From Cereibacter_A azotoformans (GTDB lineage Bacteria > Pseudomonadota > Alphaproteobacteria > Rhodobacterales > Rhodobacteraceae): a DNA stretch of 64,000 nt. The notes under the pieces are model-generated. The model worked only from the letters and a program-made list of their open reading frames with translations, was not told the origin of the DNA and ran no database searches. Below, one piece after another: positions 45,841 to 54,948 of the stretch (its first letter is position 1; each line of letters begins with the position of its first letter). The stretch lies in the NCBI RefSeq assembly GCF_003050905.1, contig NZ_QAOT01000016.1; one strand, written 5' to 3'. The translations under genes were made by a program, and so were the position numbers.

Positions 45841-45872
45841 CGGAAAGGGGCTCCTCCGGGAGCCCCTTTCCG
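45841..45872. terminator. bidirectional terminator
   Basis: A 14-bp perfect stem CGGAAAGGGGCTCC with loop TCCG lies between the convergent Hint gene and nucleotidyltransferase gene, with pyrimidine-rich exits on both strands. Confidence 0.8.
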
Positions 45873-45890
45873 ATTCCGGCCAATCTGGTC

Positions 45891-46493
45891 TCAGCGGCCT
45901 GTCCGGGCCCGCCAGGCCGCCCAGTCTTCCGGGGTGTCCAGATCGGTGATGGCGCGCGCGGCCTCCAGCGCGACAGGGCGCACCCGGGCCGCCTCGCGCC
46001 TCAGGAGGGTCCGCGCCCCCGCGTCGCCCTCCAGCGCCAGCAGGTCGGCGCGAAGATCGGCCGGGAAGAGGATCGGATGGCCGGGGCGCCCGTCGGCCGA
46101 GGTCGCACGAAGGATCGCGGCGGGCGCCTGATGGTGGAGGGCGGCGAGTGCGGCAAGATCGGACGCCTCGATCTCGGGCAGGTCGGCCAGAAGGATCAGC
46201 ACCGCACGTCCCTCCGGCACCGCCCCGAGGCCCGCCCGGATCGAGGCCGAGAGGCCGCTTGCGGTGTCGGCGACCGTCACGCGGATCAGGTCGAGCCCGT
46301 CGAGAGCCGCCACACGGGCCGGGCGGTCGGGCGGCAGCGTCACGACCAGCGGCAGTCCGGCCTCCAGCGCCCTGGCTGCCTGGAGGCGGAGGAGGGGCAC
46401 GCCCCCCACCGGCTCCAGCAGCTTGTCCGCACCCCTCATGCGGCGCGAGGCCCCCGCCGCCAGCAACAGCACGACGGGAGCAGGGGGCGCCAC
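45891..46493 (-). CDS. MobA-like molybdenum-cofactor nucleotidyltransferase
   Basis: A 200-residue protein of the NTP-transferase 3 family: LLLAAGASRRMRGADKLLEP at the N-terminus (nucleotide loop), LLADLPEI in the middle and GRPGHPILFP later. This is the MocA/CoxD-associated type that transfers CMP or GMP to molybdopterin. The start is GTG 46493, directly after the livM stop, so it may be co-transcribed with the liv operon, an odd pairing. The exact nucleotide is not decided by sequence. Confidence 0.7.
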   Translation of the reverse strand: MAPPAPVVLLLAAGASRRMRGADKLLEPVGGVPLLRLQAARALEAGLPLVVTLPPDRPARVAALDGLDLIRVTVADTASGLSASIRAGLGAVPEGRAVLILLADLPEIEASDLAALAALHHQAPAAILRATSADGRPGHPILFPADLRADLLALEGDAGARTLLRREAARVRPVALEAARAITDLDTPEDWAAWRARTGR

Positions 46494-46494
46494 T

Positions 46495-47790
46495 TCAGCG
46501 CCCGGGGATCAGCCCGCGCGGCGAGAAGCGCAGCACGATCAGCAGGATCAGCCCCATCGTCAGCAGCCGCATGTGCGCCGCGGAGTCCTGCAGATGGACC
46601 TTCAGCCAGGAACCGTCGGCCATGCCGGCCGTCACCGCGCCCATGACCGCAAGGCCGATCGGCTCGACCATCACCCACAGCCACCAGATCAGGAAGCCGC
46701 CCAGCACCGCGCCCCAGTTCGAGCCCGACCCGCCGACGATCACCATCACCCAGACCAGGAAGGTGAAGCGCAGCGGGTTGTAGGTGCCCGGCGTGAGCTG
46801 GCTGTCGAGCGTCGTCATCATGGCGCCGGCAATGCCGATCACCGCCGCGCCCAGCACGAAGATCTGCAGGTGCCGCCGGGTGACGTTCTTGCCCATGGCG
46901 GCGGCGGCCACCTCGTTGTCGCGGATTGCGCGCATCATCCGCCCCCAGGGAGACCTCAGCGCGAGTTCGGACAGGGTGATGATGATGGCCAGGACGGCCA
47001 CGAACAGCGCCGCATAGCAGAGCTTGACCACGATGGCCGAGGCGGTCACCGGATCGAAGCCCCAGCCCTGCGCCCAGGAGACGAACGCGGCGCTGCGTTG
47101 CAGATCGACCTCGTAGGGCACCGGCCGCGGCAGCGAGATCATGTTCTTGACCCCGCGGGCCAGCCAGTCCTCGTTCTTCATCACGGCGATGATGATCTCG
47201 GCAATGCCCAGCGTGGCGATGGCGAGATAGTCCGAGCGGAGCCCCAGCGCCGTCTTGCCGATCGCCCAGGCGGCGATGGCGGCCAGAAGGCCCCCGGCCG
47301 GCCAGGCCAGCAGCACCGGAAGTCCGAGGCCGCCGATATTGCCGGTCAGGGCCGGATTGATCGCCTCGATCGCCGCCACGGCCGGGTCGAAGAGCGCGCG
47401 GAAGGCGAAGAAGCCGCCGATCAGAACGGCCAGCAGCGTCAGTGTCCGCGTCCAGCCGGCCCGCATGCGGCGCCAGATCGCGACCGCCGCGGCGAGGGTG
47501 GCCGCCGCCAGCGCCAGCGCGCCGAGGATCGCCCAGCCGCCGGCCGCAAACGCGCCCGGCACGGGCTGCGCTGCCGTCAGCACCACCGCAAGCCCGCCGA
47601 GCGCCACGAACCCCATCACGCCGACGTTGAAGAGGCCGGCATAGCCCCACTGCATGTTCACGCCGAGCGCCATGATCGCCGAGATCAGCGCCATGTTCAG
47701 GATGCCGAGCGCCGAGTTCCAGCTCTGCAGCATCCCCGTCGCGATGAAGAGCAGCGCCACGAAGGCAAAGAGAAGGAGGTTGCGGTTCAT
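46495..47790 (-). CDS. livM: branched-chain amino acid ABC transporter permease LivM
   Basis: An inner membrane permease pairing with LivH. The 431-residue protein carries the LivM motifs (SALGILNMALISAIMALGVN; YLAIATLGIAEIIIAVMKNE; SPWGRMMRAIRDNEVAAAAM, the ATPase-contact loop). It is longer than many LivM because of extra hydrophobic segments at about residues 75-160. Overlaps livH by 4 nt. Confidence 0.93.
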   Translation of the reverse strand: MNRNLLLFAFVALLFIATGMLQSWNSALGILNMALISAIMALGVNMQWGYAGLFNVGVMGFVALGGLAVVLTAAQPVPGAFAAGGWAILGALALAAATLAAAVAIWRRMRAGWTRTLTLLAVLIGGFFAFRALFDPAVAAIEAINPALTGNIGGLGLPVLLAWPAGGLLAAIAAWAIGKTALGLRSDYLAIATLGIAEIIIAVMKNEDWLARGVKNMISLPRPVPYEVDLQRSAAFVSWAQGWGFDPVTASAIVVKLCYAALFVAVLAIIITLSELALRSPWGRMMRAIRDNEVAAAAMGKNVTRRHLQIFVLGAAVIGIAGAMMTTLDSQLTPGTYNPLRFTFLVWVMVIVGGSGSNWGAVLGGFLIWWLWVMVEPIGLAVMGAVTAGMADGSWLKVHLQDSAAHMRLLTMGLILLIVLRFSPRGLIPGR

Positions 47791-48797
47791 ACCGATTTCC
47801 CCTTGAAGAGCCCGGTGGGCATGAACAGCAGCACGATGATCAGGATGGCAAAGCTCACCGCGAACTTGTAGTCGGTGGACATGAGCTGCACGAGCCCGTC
47901 GGGCGCCAGCGCGTCGGGCAAGAGGTAGGTCGCCACCTTCTTCCAGGCGTAGGTCACCGTCACCTCCGAGAAGGCGATGACGAAGCCGCCCGCGATCGCG
48001 CCGATCGGGCTTCCAAGCCCGCCCACGATCGCCGAGGCGAAGATCGGCAGCAGGAGCTGGAAGTAGGTGAAGGCCTTGAAGCTCTTGTCGAGCCCGTAAA
48101 GCACGCCCGCCGTCGTCGCCAGCGCCGCCGCCAGGATCCAGGTCACGGCCACGACCCGCTCGGGGTTGATGCCCGAGAGCAGCGCCAGATCCTCGTTGTC
48201 GGAAAAGGCGCGCATGGACTTGCCGGTGCGGGTGCGGTTCAGGAACCAGAAGAGCGCGGCCACCACGATGACGGCCGTCACGACGGTGATCGCCTGCGTG
48301 GTCCGGATGGCCAGCCCCTCCGAAAGGCCCGTCATGTTGCGGAAGTCGCCGGCGGTGATCAGGAACCGCTCGCCGTCGGTGAAGCCGATCTCCTCGACAC
48401 CGATGATGAAGCGCACGATCCCGTTCATCACGAACATCACGCCCAGCGAGACGATGACGAGGATGGTCGGCGCCGCCTTCTGCCTGCGGTAGAAGCGATA
48501 GACCGCGCGGTCGGTGCCCAGCACCAGCGCCGCCGTCACCGCAATGCCGAGCGGCAGGGCCAGGAGCGCCGTGGGCAGCGGCCCCGCGCTCACGCCCGCC
48601 GCTTGCAGGCCCCAGGTGCCAAGGATCGTCACCATGGTGCCGAAGGCCATCGTGTCGCCGTGGGCGAAATTGGAAAAGCGCAGGATGCCATAGATCAGCG
48701 TGACGCCGAGCGCACCCAGCGCCAGCTGCGCCCCGTAGGCCAGGCCCGGCACGAAGACGAAATTGAGGAAGGCCACAAGAGCGTTCAGGATGTCCAT
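47787..48797 (-). CDS. livH: branched-chain amino acid ABC transporter permease LivH
   Basis: A 336-residue permease with about eight membrane segments, including GALGVTLIYGILRFSNFAHG near the N-terminus and the cytoplasmic loop SMRAFSDNEDLALLSGINPE for ATPase contact. Coupled to livM by an ATGA overlap and to livF by a 3-bp gap. Confidence 0.93.
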   Translation of the reverse strand: MDILNALVAFLNFVFVPGLAYGAQLALGALGVTLIYGILRFSNFAHGDTMAFGTMVTILGTWGLQAAGVSAGPLPTALLALPLGIAVTAALVLGTDRAVYRFYRRQKAAPTILVIVSLGVMFVMNGIVRFIIGVEEIGFTDGERFLITAGDFRNMTGLSEGLAIRTTQAITVVTAVIVVAALFWFLNRTRTGKSMRAFSDNEDLALLSGINPERVVAVTWILAAALATTAGVLYGLDKSFKAFTYFQLLLPIFASAIVGGLGSPIGAIAGGFVIAFSEVTVTYAWKKVATYLLPDALAPDGLVQLMSTDYKFAVSFAILIIVLLFMPTGLFKGKSV

Positions 48798-48800
48798 GCG

Positions 48801-49511
48801 TCAGCCTCCGAGGAAGGAACGGCGGACCTCGGGGTCGGCCATCAGCGCGGGCCCCGTGTCGGTGAATCGGTTGGCGCCCTGCACGAGCACATAGCCGCGG
48901 TCGGCGATCATCAGCGCCTGCCGGGCGTTCTGCTCGACCATCAGGATCGAGATGCCGGTGCGGGCGACCTCGATGATGCGGTCGAACAGCTCGTCCATCA
49001 CGATCGGCGAGACGCCGGCCGTGGGCTCGTCCAGCATCAGCACCTTGGGCTGGGTCATCAGCGCGCGGCCCACGGCCACCTGCTGGCGCTGGCCGCCCGA
49101 AAGCTCTCCCGCCGGCTGGCGGCGCTTCTGCTTGAGGATCGGGAACAGGCCATAGACCTGCTCCATGGTGCCCCGGATGTCGTCGCGGCGCAGGAAGGCG
49201 CCCATCTCGAGGTTCTCCTCGACCGTCATCGAGGTGAAGATGTTGTGGGTCTGGGGCACGAAGGCCATCCCCTTGGCCACGCGCGCCTGCGGCGAGAGCG
49301 CGGTGATATCCTCGCCATCAAGCCGCACATGGCCCGCGCGCAGCTTCAGCATCCCGAAGACCGCCTTCATGGCGGTGGACTTGCCCGCGCCGTTCGGCCC
49401 CACGATCACCGCGATCTGGCCCTTCTCCACGGCCAGCGTGCAGCCGTGCAGGATGTCGGCGGCGCCATAGCCGCCCGTCATGTTCTCGCCGATGAGGAAG
49501 GGCTCAGCCAC
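48801..49511 (-). CDS. livF: branched-chain amino acid ABC transporter ATPase LivF
   Basis: A 236-residue ATPase with Walker A GPNGAGKST, signature LSGGQRQQVAVGRAL and Walker B VLMLDEPTAG. The start GTG 49511 is preferred because GGGAGG lies 6 nt upstream; a GTG 15 nt earlier is possible. Second ATPase of the liv operon. Confidence 0.93.
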   Translation of the reverse strand: MAEPFLIGENMTGGYGAADILHGCTLAVEKGQIAVIVGPNGAGKSTAMKAVFGMLKLRAGHVRLDGEDITALSPQARVAKGMAFVPQTHNIFTSMTVEENLEMGAFLRRDDIRGTMEQVYGLFPILKQKRRQPAGELSGGQRQQVAVGRALMTQPKVLMLDEPTAGVSPIVMDELFDRIIEVARTGISILMVEQNARQALMIADRGYVLVQGANRFTDTGPALMADPEVRRSFLGG

Positions 49512-49535
49512 GGCGGCCTCCCGCACGGGCGTGCC

Positions 49536-49560
49536 CCTTCATTCTGGCACAAATATCCCC
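49536..49560 (+). repeat. recurring intergenic repeat, copy 3
   Basis: CCTTCATTCTGGCACAAATA followed by TCCCC lies in the livG-livF gap, antisense to the operon. It matches copy 2 at 23 of 25 positions and is followed by GC-rich partly palindromic sequence. Confidence 0.6.
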
Positions 49561-49603
49561 GCCGGAGGCTCCGACAGCGGCCTCCCGCACCACGCCGGAG
49601 GTC

Positions 49604-50386
49604 TCACGCATGACCCGCCACCTTGTTCTTGAGGCCGGTGCCGAGATAGGCCTCGATCACCCGCTCGTCATTCTTCACTTCCTCGACCGTGCCTTCCGCC
49701 AGGACCTTGCCCTCGGCCATGCAGATGACCGGGTTGCAGAGGCGGGCGATGAAATCCATGTCGTGCTCGATCACGCAGAACGTATAGCCGCGCTCCTCGT
49801 TCAACCGCACGATGGCGTCGCCGATCGTGTTGAGAAGTGTCCGGTTCACGCCCGCGCCCACCTCGTCGAGGAACACGATCTTGGCATCCACCATCATGGT
49901 GCGGCCAAGCTCCAGGAGCTTCTTCTGCCCGCCCGAGATGTTGGCGGCCTTCTCGTCGGCGAGATGCGAGATCGTCAGGAACTCCAGCACCTCGTCGGCC
50001 TTGTCGCGCAGGCGCCGCTCTTCGGCCTCCACCGCGCCCCGCCGGAACCAGGCGTTCCACAGCGTCTCGCCGGACTGCCGGGCCGGAACCATCATGAGAT
50101 TTTCCCGCACGCTCATCGAGCCGAACTCGTGCGCGATCTGAAAGGTGCGCAGAAGGCCCTTGTGAAACAGTTCGTGCGGCGGCAGGCCGGTGATCTCCTC
50201 GCCGTCCATCGTGACGCGGCCCGAGGTCGGCTTCAGCCGCCCGGCGATCACGTTGAAGAGCGTGGTCTTGCCCGCCCCGTTCGGTCCGATCAGCCCGGTG
50301 ATCGAGCCGGTGGCGATCTGCAGCGAGGCGCCGTCCACGGCGCGGAATCCGCCGAAGTGCCTGTGCAGGTTCTCGACTGCTATCAT
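49604..50386 (-). CDS. livG: branched-chain amino acid ABC transporter ATPase LivG
   Basis: A 260-residue ATPase with Walker A GPNGAGKTT, signature ISGGQKKLLELGRTM and Walker B KIVFLDEVGAG. The Glu-Val-Gly at Walker B replaces the common Glu-Pro. AAAGGGGAAAGC precedes ATG 50386. Between it and livF is a 92-bp gap with the recurring repeat. Confidence 0.93.
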   Translation of the reverse strand: MIAVENLHRHFGGFRAVDGASLQIATGSITGLIGPNGAGKTTLFNVIAGRLKPTSGRVTMDGEEITGLPPHELFHKGLLRTFQIAHEFGSMSVRENLMMVPARQSGETLWNAWFRRGAVEAEERRLRDKADEVLEFLTISHLADEKAANISGGQKKLLELGRTMMVDAKIVFLDEVGAGVNRTLLNTIGDAIVRLNEERGYTFCVIEHDMDFIARLCNPVICMAEGKVLAEGTVEEVKNDERVIEAYLGTGLKNKVAGHA

Positions 50387-50514
50387 GCTTTCCCCTTTGC
50401 CCGCCGATCCGCGCCCTCCCGCACCGCCGGGTCCGTTCTTCTTAATGGCAACGGCCCAAGGCGCACCCTCTCGCGCGCCCCGGGCCGTCCCGGTCCCTTA
50501 TACGTTCGCCTGCC

Positions 50515-51699
50515 TTAGCGGAAGCGGTCCGTGACGAACTGACCGTCCTTGACGGTATATTCGCGGAAGCTGCCCGCGCTTTCGCCGGGGCCGATCAGTT
50601 CGACGCTGGTGGCGCCCACATAGTCGATGTCGGTGCCCGCCTTGAGCAGTTCGATCGCCTTGGCCAGATCGCCAGGATAGATCTTTTCCCCAGGCGCGTT
50701 CGCCACTTCCTCGATCTTGGCCTTGTAGTCGGCCGGTGCGGACGAGCCCGCCGCCTGCATGGCGAGTAGGATCAGCGAGGCCGCGTCGTAGCTCTCGCCC
50801 ACATAGGAGGAGGTGCCGTCGAAGCCCGCTTCCTTCGCCATGTCGAGAATCTTCGTCGCACCTTCGCTGTCGGTGCCCGGCACGGTGCCGAACGAGCCGT
50901 CGAGCGACGAGCCGATGGCCTGCACGAGCGAGTCGCCATACATGCCGTCCGGCAGGAAGAAGGTCTCGAAGGCGCCGGTGTCGAGCGCGCCCTGGATCAC
51001 GCCCTTGCCGCCCTGATCGACATAGCCCGCCACGACCAGCATGTCGCCGCCCGCCGCCGCCAGCGCCGCGACCTCGGCCGAATAGTCGGCCTTGCCGTCC
51101 TCGTGCGCGGCCGAGATCGTGACCGTGCCGCCGGCCTTCTCGAAGGCCGCCTGGATCGAGTCCGCCAGCCCCTTGCCGTAGTCGTTGTTGGTGTAGGTGA
51201 TCGCGACGGAGCCCATGCCGCGTTCCTGCAGAATCTCGGCGATCACCTCGCCCTGGCGGGCATCGGAGGGCGCGGTGCGGAAGAACAGCCCGTCATCCTC
51301 GGCTTCCGACAGCGCGGGCGAGGTGGCCGAGGGCGAGATCATCACGACGCCGTTCGGACGGGCGACGTTCTGCAGCACCGCCCCGGTCACGCCCGAGCAG
51401 TCGGCGCCCATGATGCCCTGCACCTTGTCCGAGGTCACGAGACGTTCGGCCGCAGCCGTTGCCGCCGCCGCATCGACGCAGGTCGAGTCCGCCCGCACCA
51501 CCGTCACCTGCGCGCCATCGAGCAGCGTGCCCGCCGCATTCACCTCGTTGACCGCAAGCTCCGCACCCGCAGCCATGCTGGGCGTGATCGATTCGAGCGG
51601 GCCGGTGAAGCCCAGGATGATGCCGAGCTTGACATCCTGTGCCGAGGCGGCACCGGCAAGCGCCACGGTAGCCGTTCCGGCCAGAAGCAGCTTCTTCAT
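50515..51699 (-). CDS. livJ: branched-chain amino acid ABC transporter substrate-binding protein
   Basis: A periplasmic binding protein of 394 residues with a clear signal peptide (MKKLLLAGTATVALAGAASA, cut before QD) and the type I fold (KLGIILGFTGPLESITPSMA, GADCSGVTGAVLQNVARPNG). AGGGAG precedes ATG 51699. First gene of the liv operon; the 246 bp upstream (51700-51945) must hold its promoter and contain no gene I can support. Ligand range (Leu/Ile/Val or other) is not decided by sequence. Confidence 0.9.
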   Translation of the reverse strand: MKKLLLAGTATVALAGAASAQDVKLGIILGFTGPLESITPSMAAGAELAVNEVNAAGTLLDGAQVTVVRADSTCVDAAAATAAAERLVTSDKVQGIMGADCSGVTGAVLQNVARPNGVVMISPSATSPALSEAEDDGLFFRTAPSDARQGEVIAEILQERGMGSVAITYTNNDYGKGLADSIQAAFEKAGGTVTISAAHEDGKADYSAEVAALAAAGGDMLVVAGYVDQGGKGVIQGALDTGAFETFFLPDGMYGDSLVQAIGSSLDGSFGTVPGTDSEGATKILDMAKEAGFDGTSSYVGESYDAASLILLAMQAAGSSAPADYKAKIEEVANAPGEKIYPGDLAKAIELLKAGTDIDYVGATSVELIGPGESAGSFREYTVKDGQFVTDRFR

Positions 51700-51945
51700 T
51701 GTTCAACTCCCTGATTGGATCGAAATCCTGCGGCCGACCCTATTTTGCCGCAAGGAAAAAGAAAAGGGAGCATCGCGGCGCCTCGGGAGCGGCACCCTGA
51801 CCCGGCGGCGACGGGTCGCATCTGCAGGTGGGGCGCCCGGCTGTGGGCGCGCGAGCGGGCTGCGGGAAACGTGCGGCCGGCGTCGCGCGCACAAGGGCAT
51901 CAGGGAACGGATCCGGCCCGGCACCTCTGGCGCCGGGCCCGGACC

Positions 51946-53196
51946 TCAGGCGAGGCGCACCAGCTTGTGCTTCTTCCGGCCGATCGAGACCTTGAGTTCG
52001 TCGCCGATCATGGCCGCCGTCACGGGCGCGTTGGCATCGCTCACCGGCTCGTTGTTGAAGCGCAGGCCATTCTCGGCCACGAGGCGCTTGGCCTCCTTGC
52101 CCGACGTGACGAGGCCCGCCACCACGAGGAAATGCGTGACCGAAAGACCCTCTCCCAACGTCGCGGGAGCGATCTCCACCACCTCGAGCGCGCCTCCGAC
52201 GCCCCCCTGCTCGAAGACCGCCCGCGCCGTGGCCTCGGCCGCCTCGGCCGCCTCGCGCCCATGCAGAAGCGTCGTCACCTCATTGGCCAGCCGGATCTTC
52301 GCGCCGTTGATCTCGGCCCCCTGCAGCGCGCCCAGCCGGTCGCATTCCTCGACCGGAAGCTCGGTGTAGAGCTTCAGGAACCGGCCCACGTCCGCATCGG
52401 TCGTGTTGCGCCAGAACTGCCAGAAGTCGTAGGGCGCCAGCATCTCGCCCGACAGCCAGACGGCGCCACCGGCCGACTTGCCCATCTTGCGCCCGTCCGA
52501 TGTGGTCAGGAGCGGCGAGGTCAGGCCGAAGATCTCGCCCTCGAGCACGCGGCGCGTCAGGTCGATGCCGTTGACGATGTTGCCCCACTGGTCCGAGCCG
52601 CCCATCTGCAGCCGGCAGCCGTAGCGCCGGAACAGCTCGAGGAAGTCATAGGCCTGCAGGATCATGTAGTTGAATTCGAGGAACGACAGCGACTGCTCGC
52701 GGTCGAGCCGGCTCTTCACGCTCTCGAACGAGAGCATCCGGTTGACCGAGAAATGCCGGCCGATGTCGCGCAGGAAATCGAGGTAGTTCAGGCTGTCGAG
52801 CCACTCGGCGTTGTTCAGCATCAGCGCGCCCGTCGCGCCGTCGCCGTAATCGAGGTAGCGCGCGAAGACCTGCTTCATCCCGGCGATGTTGGCGTCGATC
52901 TTCTCGGGCGTGAGCAGCGGGCGCTCCTCCGAGCGGAAGGACGGATCGCCCACCTTGGTCGTGCCGCCGCCCATCAGCGTGATCGGCTTGTGCCCGGTCT
53001 TCTGCAGCCAGCGCAGCATCATGATGTTCAGCAGATGCCCGACATGCAGCGAGGCCGCCGTCGCATCATAGCCGATATAGGCAGGCACGACCCCCTTGGA
53101 CATGGCCTCGTCCAGCGCCTGCATGTCGGTGCAGTCGGCGAGGTAGCCGCGTTCCTGCATCACGCGCAGGAAGTCGGATTTGGGATGGTAGGTCAT
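51946..53196 (-). CDS. tyrS: tyrosyl-tRNA synthetase
   Basis: A class I synthetase of 416 residues with HIGH as ASLHVGHLLNIMMLRWLQ, Tyr-binding QMGGSDQWGNIVNGIDL, KMSKS as DGRKMGKSAGG and a C-terminal S4 RNA-binding domain. ATG 53196 follows GAGGG. Divergent from anmK across 75 bp. Confidence 0.96.
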   Translation of the reverse strand: MTYHPKSDFLRVMQERGYLADCTDMQALDEAMSKGVVPAYIGYDATAASLHVGHLLNIMMLRWLQKTGHKPITLMGGGTTKVGDPSFRSEERPLLTPEKIDANIAGMKQVFARYLDYGDGATGALMLNNAEWLDSLNYLDFLRDIGRHFSVNRMLSFESVKSRLDREQSLSFLEFNYMILQAYDFLELFRRYGCRLQMGGSDQWGNIVNGIDLTRRVLEGEIFGLTSPLLTTSDGRKMGKSAGGAVWLSGEMLAPYDFWQFWRNTTDADVGRFLKLYTELPVEECDRLGALQGAEINGAKIRLANEVTTLLHGREAAEAAEATARAVFEQGGVGGALEVVEIAPATLGEGLSVTHFLVVAGLVTSGKEAKRLVAENGLRFNNEPVSDANAPVTAAMIGDELKVSIGRKKHKLVRLA

Positions 53197-53271
53197 CGGT
53201 CCCTCGTGCCTTGGGCGGTCGTCACAGCTATGATGGCGGGGTATATCCGTGGTGGTCATGGAGGGAAAGCC

Positions 53272-54387
53272 ATGTTGAAGGGCGGTGCGGTCTGGGCGCT
53301 TGGCACCATGTCGGGGACGTCCCTCGACGGGGTGGATGCGGCCATGGTGCTGACGGACGGCGAGCGGATCCTCGAGTTCGGCGCAACGGCCTACCGGCCC
53401 TATTCCGGGCCGGAGCGCGAGGTCTTGCGGACGGCGCTCGGGCGCTGGCCCGGCGAGGAGGCGGTCGCCGCGGCCGAGCAGGTGGTCGAGGCGGCCCACG
53501 CCGAGCTGCTGGCCCGCTTTCGGGGCGCGGAACTGGTGGGCTTCCACGGCCAGACCCTTGCGCATGAGCCGGGCGGACGGGGCACGCATCAGGCGGGCTC
53601 GGGCGAGCGGCTCGCCCGTGCGCTGGGGTTGCCGGTGGTCTGGGATTTCCGCTCGGCCGATGTGCAGGCGGGGGGGCAGGGGGCGCCGCTTGCGCCCTTC
53701 TACCATTTCGCCTGCGCGCGGCGACTGGGGGCCGAGCAGCCGGTGGCCTTCCTGAACCTCGGAGGTGTGGGCAATCTCACCTGGGTCGATCCGCGGCAGG
53801 CCAGCCCCGAGGCGCCGGGCGCCTGCCTGGCCTTCGACACCGGGCCGGCAAACGCGCCGATCAACGACCTCATGCAGGCCCGCTTCGGGCGCAGCCATGA
53901 CGAGGGCGGGCGGCTCGCGGCTCGCGGACAGGTGGCGGAGCCGGTGGTCGAGCGGTTTCTCGGCCACGCCTTCTTCGCCCGGATGCCGCCGAAGTCGCTC
54001 GACCGCGACGCCTTCGCGGACCTGCTCGGGGCGGTGGAGGGGCTGGCCGACGCCGACGCGGCAGCCACGCTGACCGCGGCGGCGGCCGCGGCGGTCGCCC
54101 GCGGGGCGGGGCATTTCCCGACTCCGGTCCGGCAGCTTCTGGTGACAGGCGGCGGACGGCGCAACCCGGTGCTGATGGCCATGCTCGAGTCGCGCACCGG
54201 GATCGAGGCCGTCCCGGTCGAGCAGGTGGGTCTGGATGGCGACATGCTCGAGGCGCAGGCCTTCGCCTACCTGGCCGTGAGGGTGGCGCGCGGGCTGCCG
54301 ACCTCGGGCCCCGCGACGACCGGCGTGTCCGCCTGCATCGGCGGGGGCCGGATCAGCCGCCCCGAGGAACTGGCTCTCGAAGGCTGA
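53272..54387 (+). CDS. anmK: anhydro-N-acetylmuramic acid kinase
   Basis: Phosphorylates and hydrolyses anhydro-MurNAc during peptidoglycan recycling, downstream of NagZ. The 371-residue protein has the ATP motif GTMSGTSLDGVDAAMV, DFRSADVQAGGQGAPL and LVTGGGRRNPVLMAML. GGAGGG precedes ATG 53272; a very long in-frame extension upstream runs antisense through tyrS and is discarded. nagZ lies elsewhere in the window (38949-39965). Confidence 0.95.
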   Translation: MLKGGAVWALGTMSGTSLDGVDAAMVLTDGERILEFGATAYRPYSGPEREVLRTALGRWPGEEAVAAAEQVVEAAHAELLARFRGAELVGFHGQTLAHEPGGRGTHQAGSGERLARALGLPVVWDFRSADVQAGGQGAPLAPFYHFACARRLGAEQPVAFLNLGGVGNLTWVDPRQASPEAPGACLAFDTGPANAPINDLMQARFGRSHDEGGRLAARGQVAEPVVERFLGHAFFARMPPKSLDRDAFADLLGAVEGLADADAAATLTAAAAAAVARGAGHFPTPVRQLLVTGGGRRNPVLMAMLESRTGIEAVPVEQVGLDGDMLEAQAFAYLAVRVARGLPTSGPATTGVSACIGGGRISRPEELALEG

Positions 54388-54607
54388 TCCCGCCGCGCGC
54401 ATGGACCGTGGCCCGCCGGGGGCCTGGCAACACCGGGGGGCTCCGGCCCGCCTTCAAGCCTGCTGGCCGCCCGGCATCCGAGGGGAGCTGCATCGCGCTG
54501 CCCTGCGAAAGCCGGCGGAATCCATCTCGAAATGAGCACCCCGATTGAAGGCGGCTGCCCGTCCGGTTGTATTTCCGGCCATCAAGGCGCCTGGAAGGAA
54601 CCCTTTG

Positions 54608-54657
54608 TTGACAGGTGAAGAGCGGCCGCCAAGCTTGGGCTGCCAGGTCACTGGCAG
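54608..54657 (+). promoter_or_regulatory. candidate promoter and dyad before the RiPP-like gene
   Basis: TTGACA at 54608-54613 fits a -35 element, with AAGCTT at 54631-54636 as a weak -10 at 17-bp spacing. A perfect dyad CTGCCAG-GTCA-CTGGCAG follows at 54640-54657, ending 19 bp before the start codon, and could be an operator or leader hairpin. The rest of 54388-54607 shows no gene. Confidence 0.45.
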
Positions 54658-54675
54658 TCATAAAGGAGACGAAAA

Positions 54676-54831
54676 TTGGATAAAGAGTTTCAGACTTACG
54701 AAGCTCCGGTGCTTCGCGCGCTCGGCACGCTGGAGGAAATGACTCATGGCCGCGGTCATGGCGGCCCCGGGCATGGCCGTGGTCCCGGCCGTGGTCGTCC
54801 GCACGATCCGTGCGACTACACCTTCTCCTGA
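54676..54831 (+). CDS. orphan RiPP precursor with lasso-type leader
   Basis: A 51-codon gene starting at TTG 54676, with AAAGGAG at 54662-54668. The leader reads YEAPVLRALGTLEEMT (residues 8-23), an exact fit to the lasso-peptide recognition pattern Y-x2-P-x-L-x3-G-x5-T. The putative core after Thr-His starts with Gly and is Gly/Arg/His/Pro-rich (GRGHGGPGHGRGPGRGRPHD), ending CDYTFS. No Asp or Glu stands at core positions 7-9, so a classical macrolactam ring from Gly1 is unlikely. No B, C or RRE biosynthesis gene is nearby. Not seen as an annotated ORF size class; identified by translation. Confidence 0.65.
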   Translation: MDKEFQTYEAPVLRALGTLEEMTHGRGHGGPGHGRGPGRGRPHDPCDYTFS

Positions 54832-54875
54832 TCAGGAGAAGAGGCCCGGGCGCACCGCGTCCGGGCCGGGCTCGC
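54822..54875 (+). terminator. palindrome and hairpin at the end of the RiPP-like gene
   Basis: CTTCTCCTGATCAGGAGAAG (54822-54841) is a perfect 20-bp palindrome containing the stop codon. A GC stem (GCCCGG...CCGGGC) follows at about 54845-54870. Together they probably end the short transcript before the convergent eno gene. Confidence 0.6.
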
Positions 54876-54948
54876 AAGCGACCCGCGCGCGCCGACGATC
54901 AGCCGGCCCACGCAGATGCGAGGAGGGGGCTCAGCCCCCTTTCGGCAC

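Noticed and set aside
51715..53271. Long N-terminal extension of anmK
   Set aside because: The frame stays open antisense to tyrS, but AnmK starts at its conserved motif after a good ribosome-binding site at 53272.
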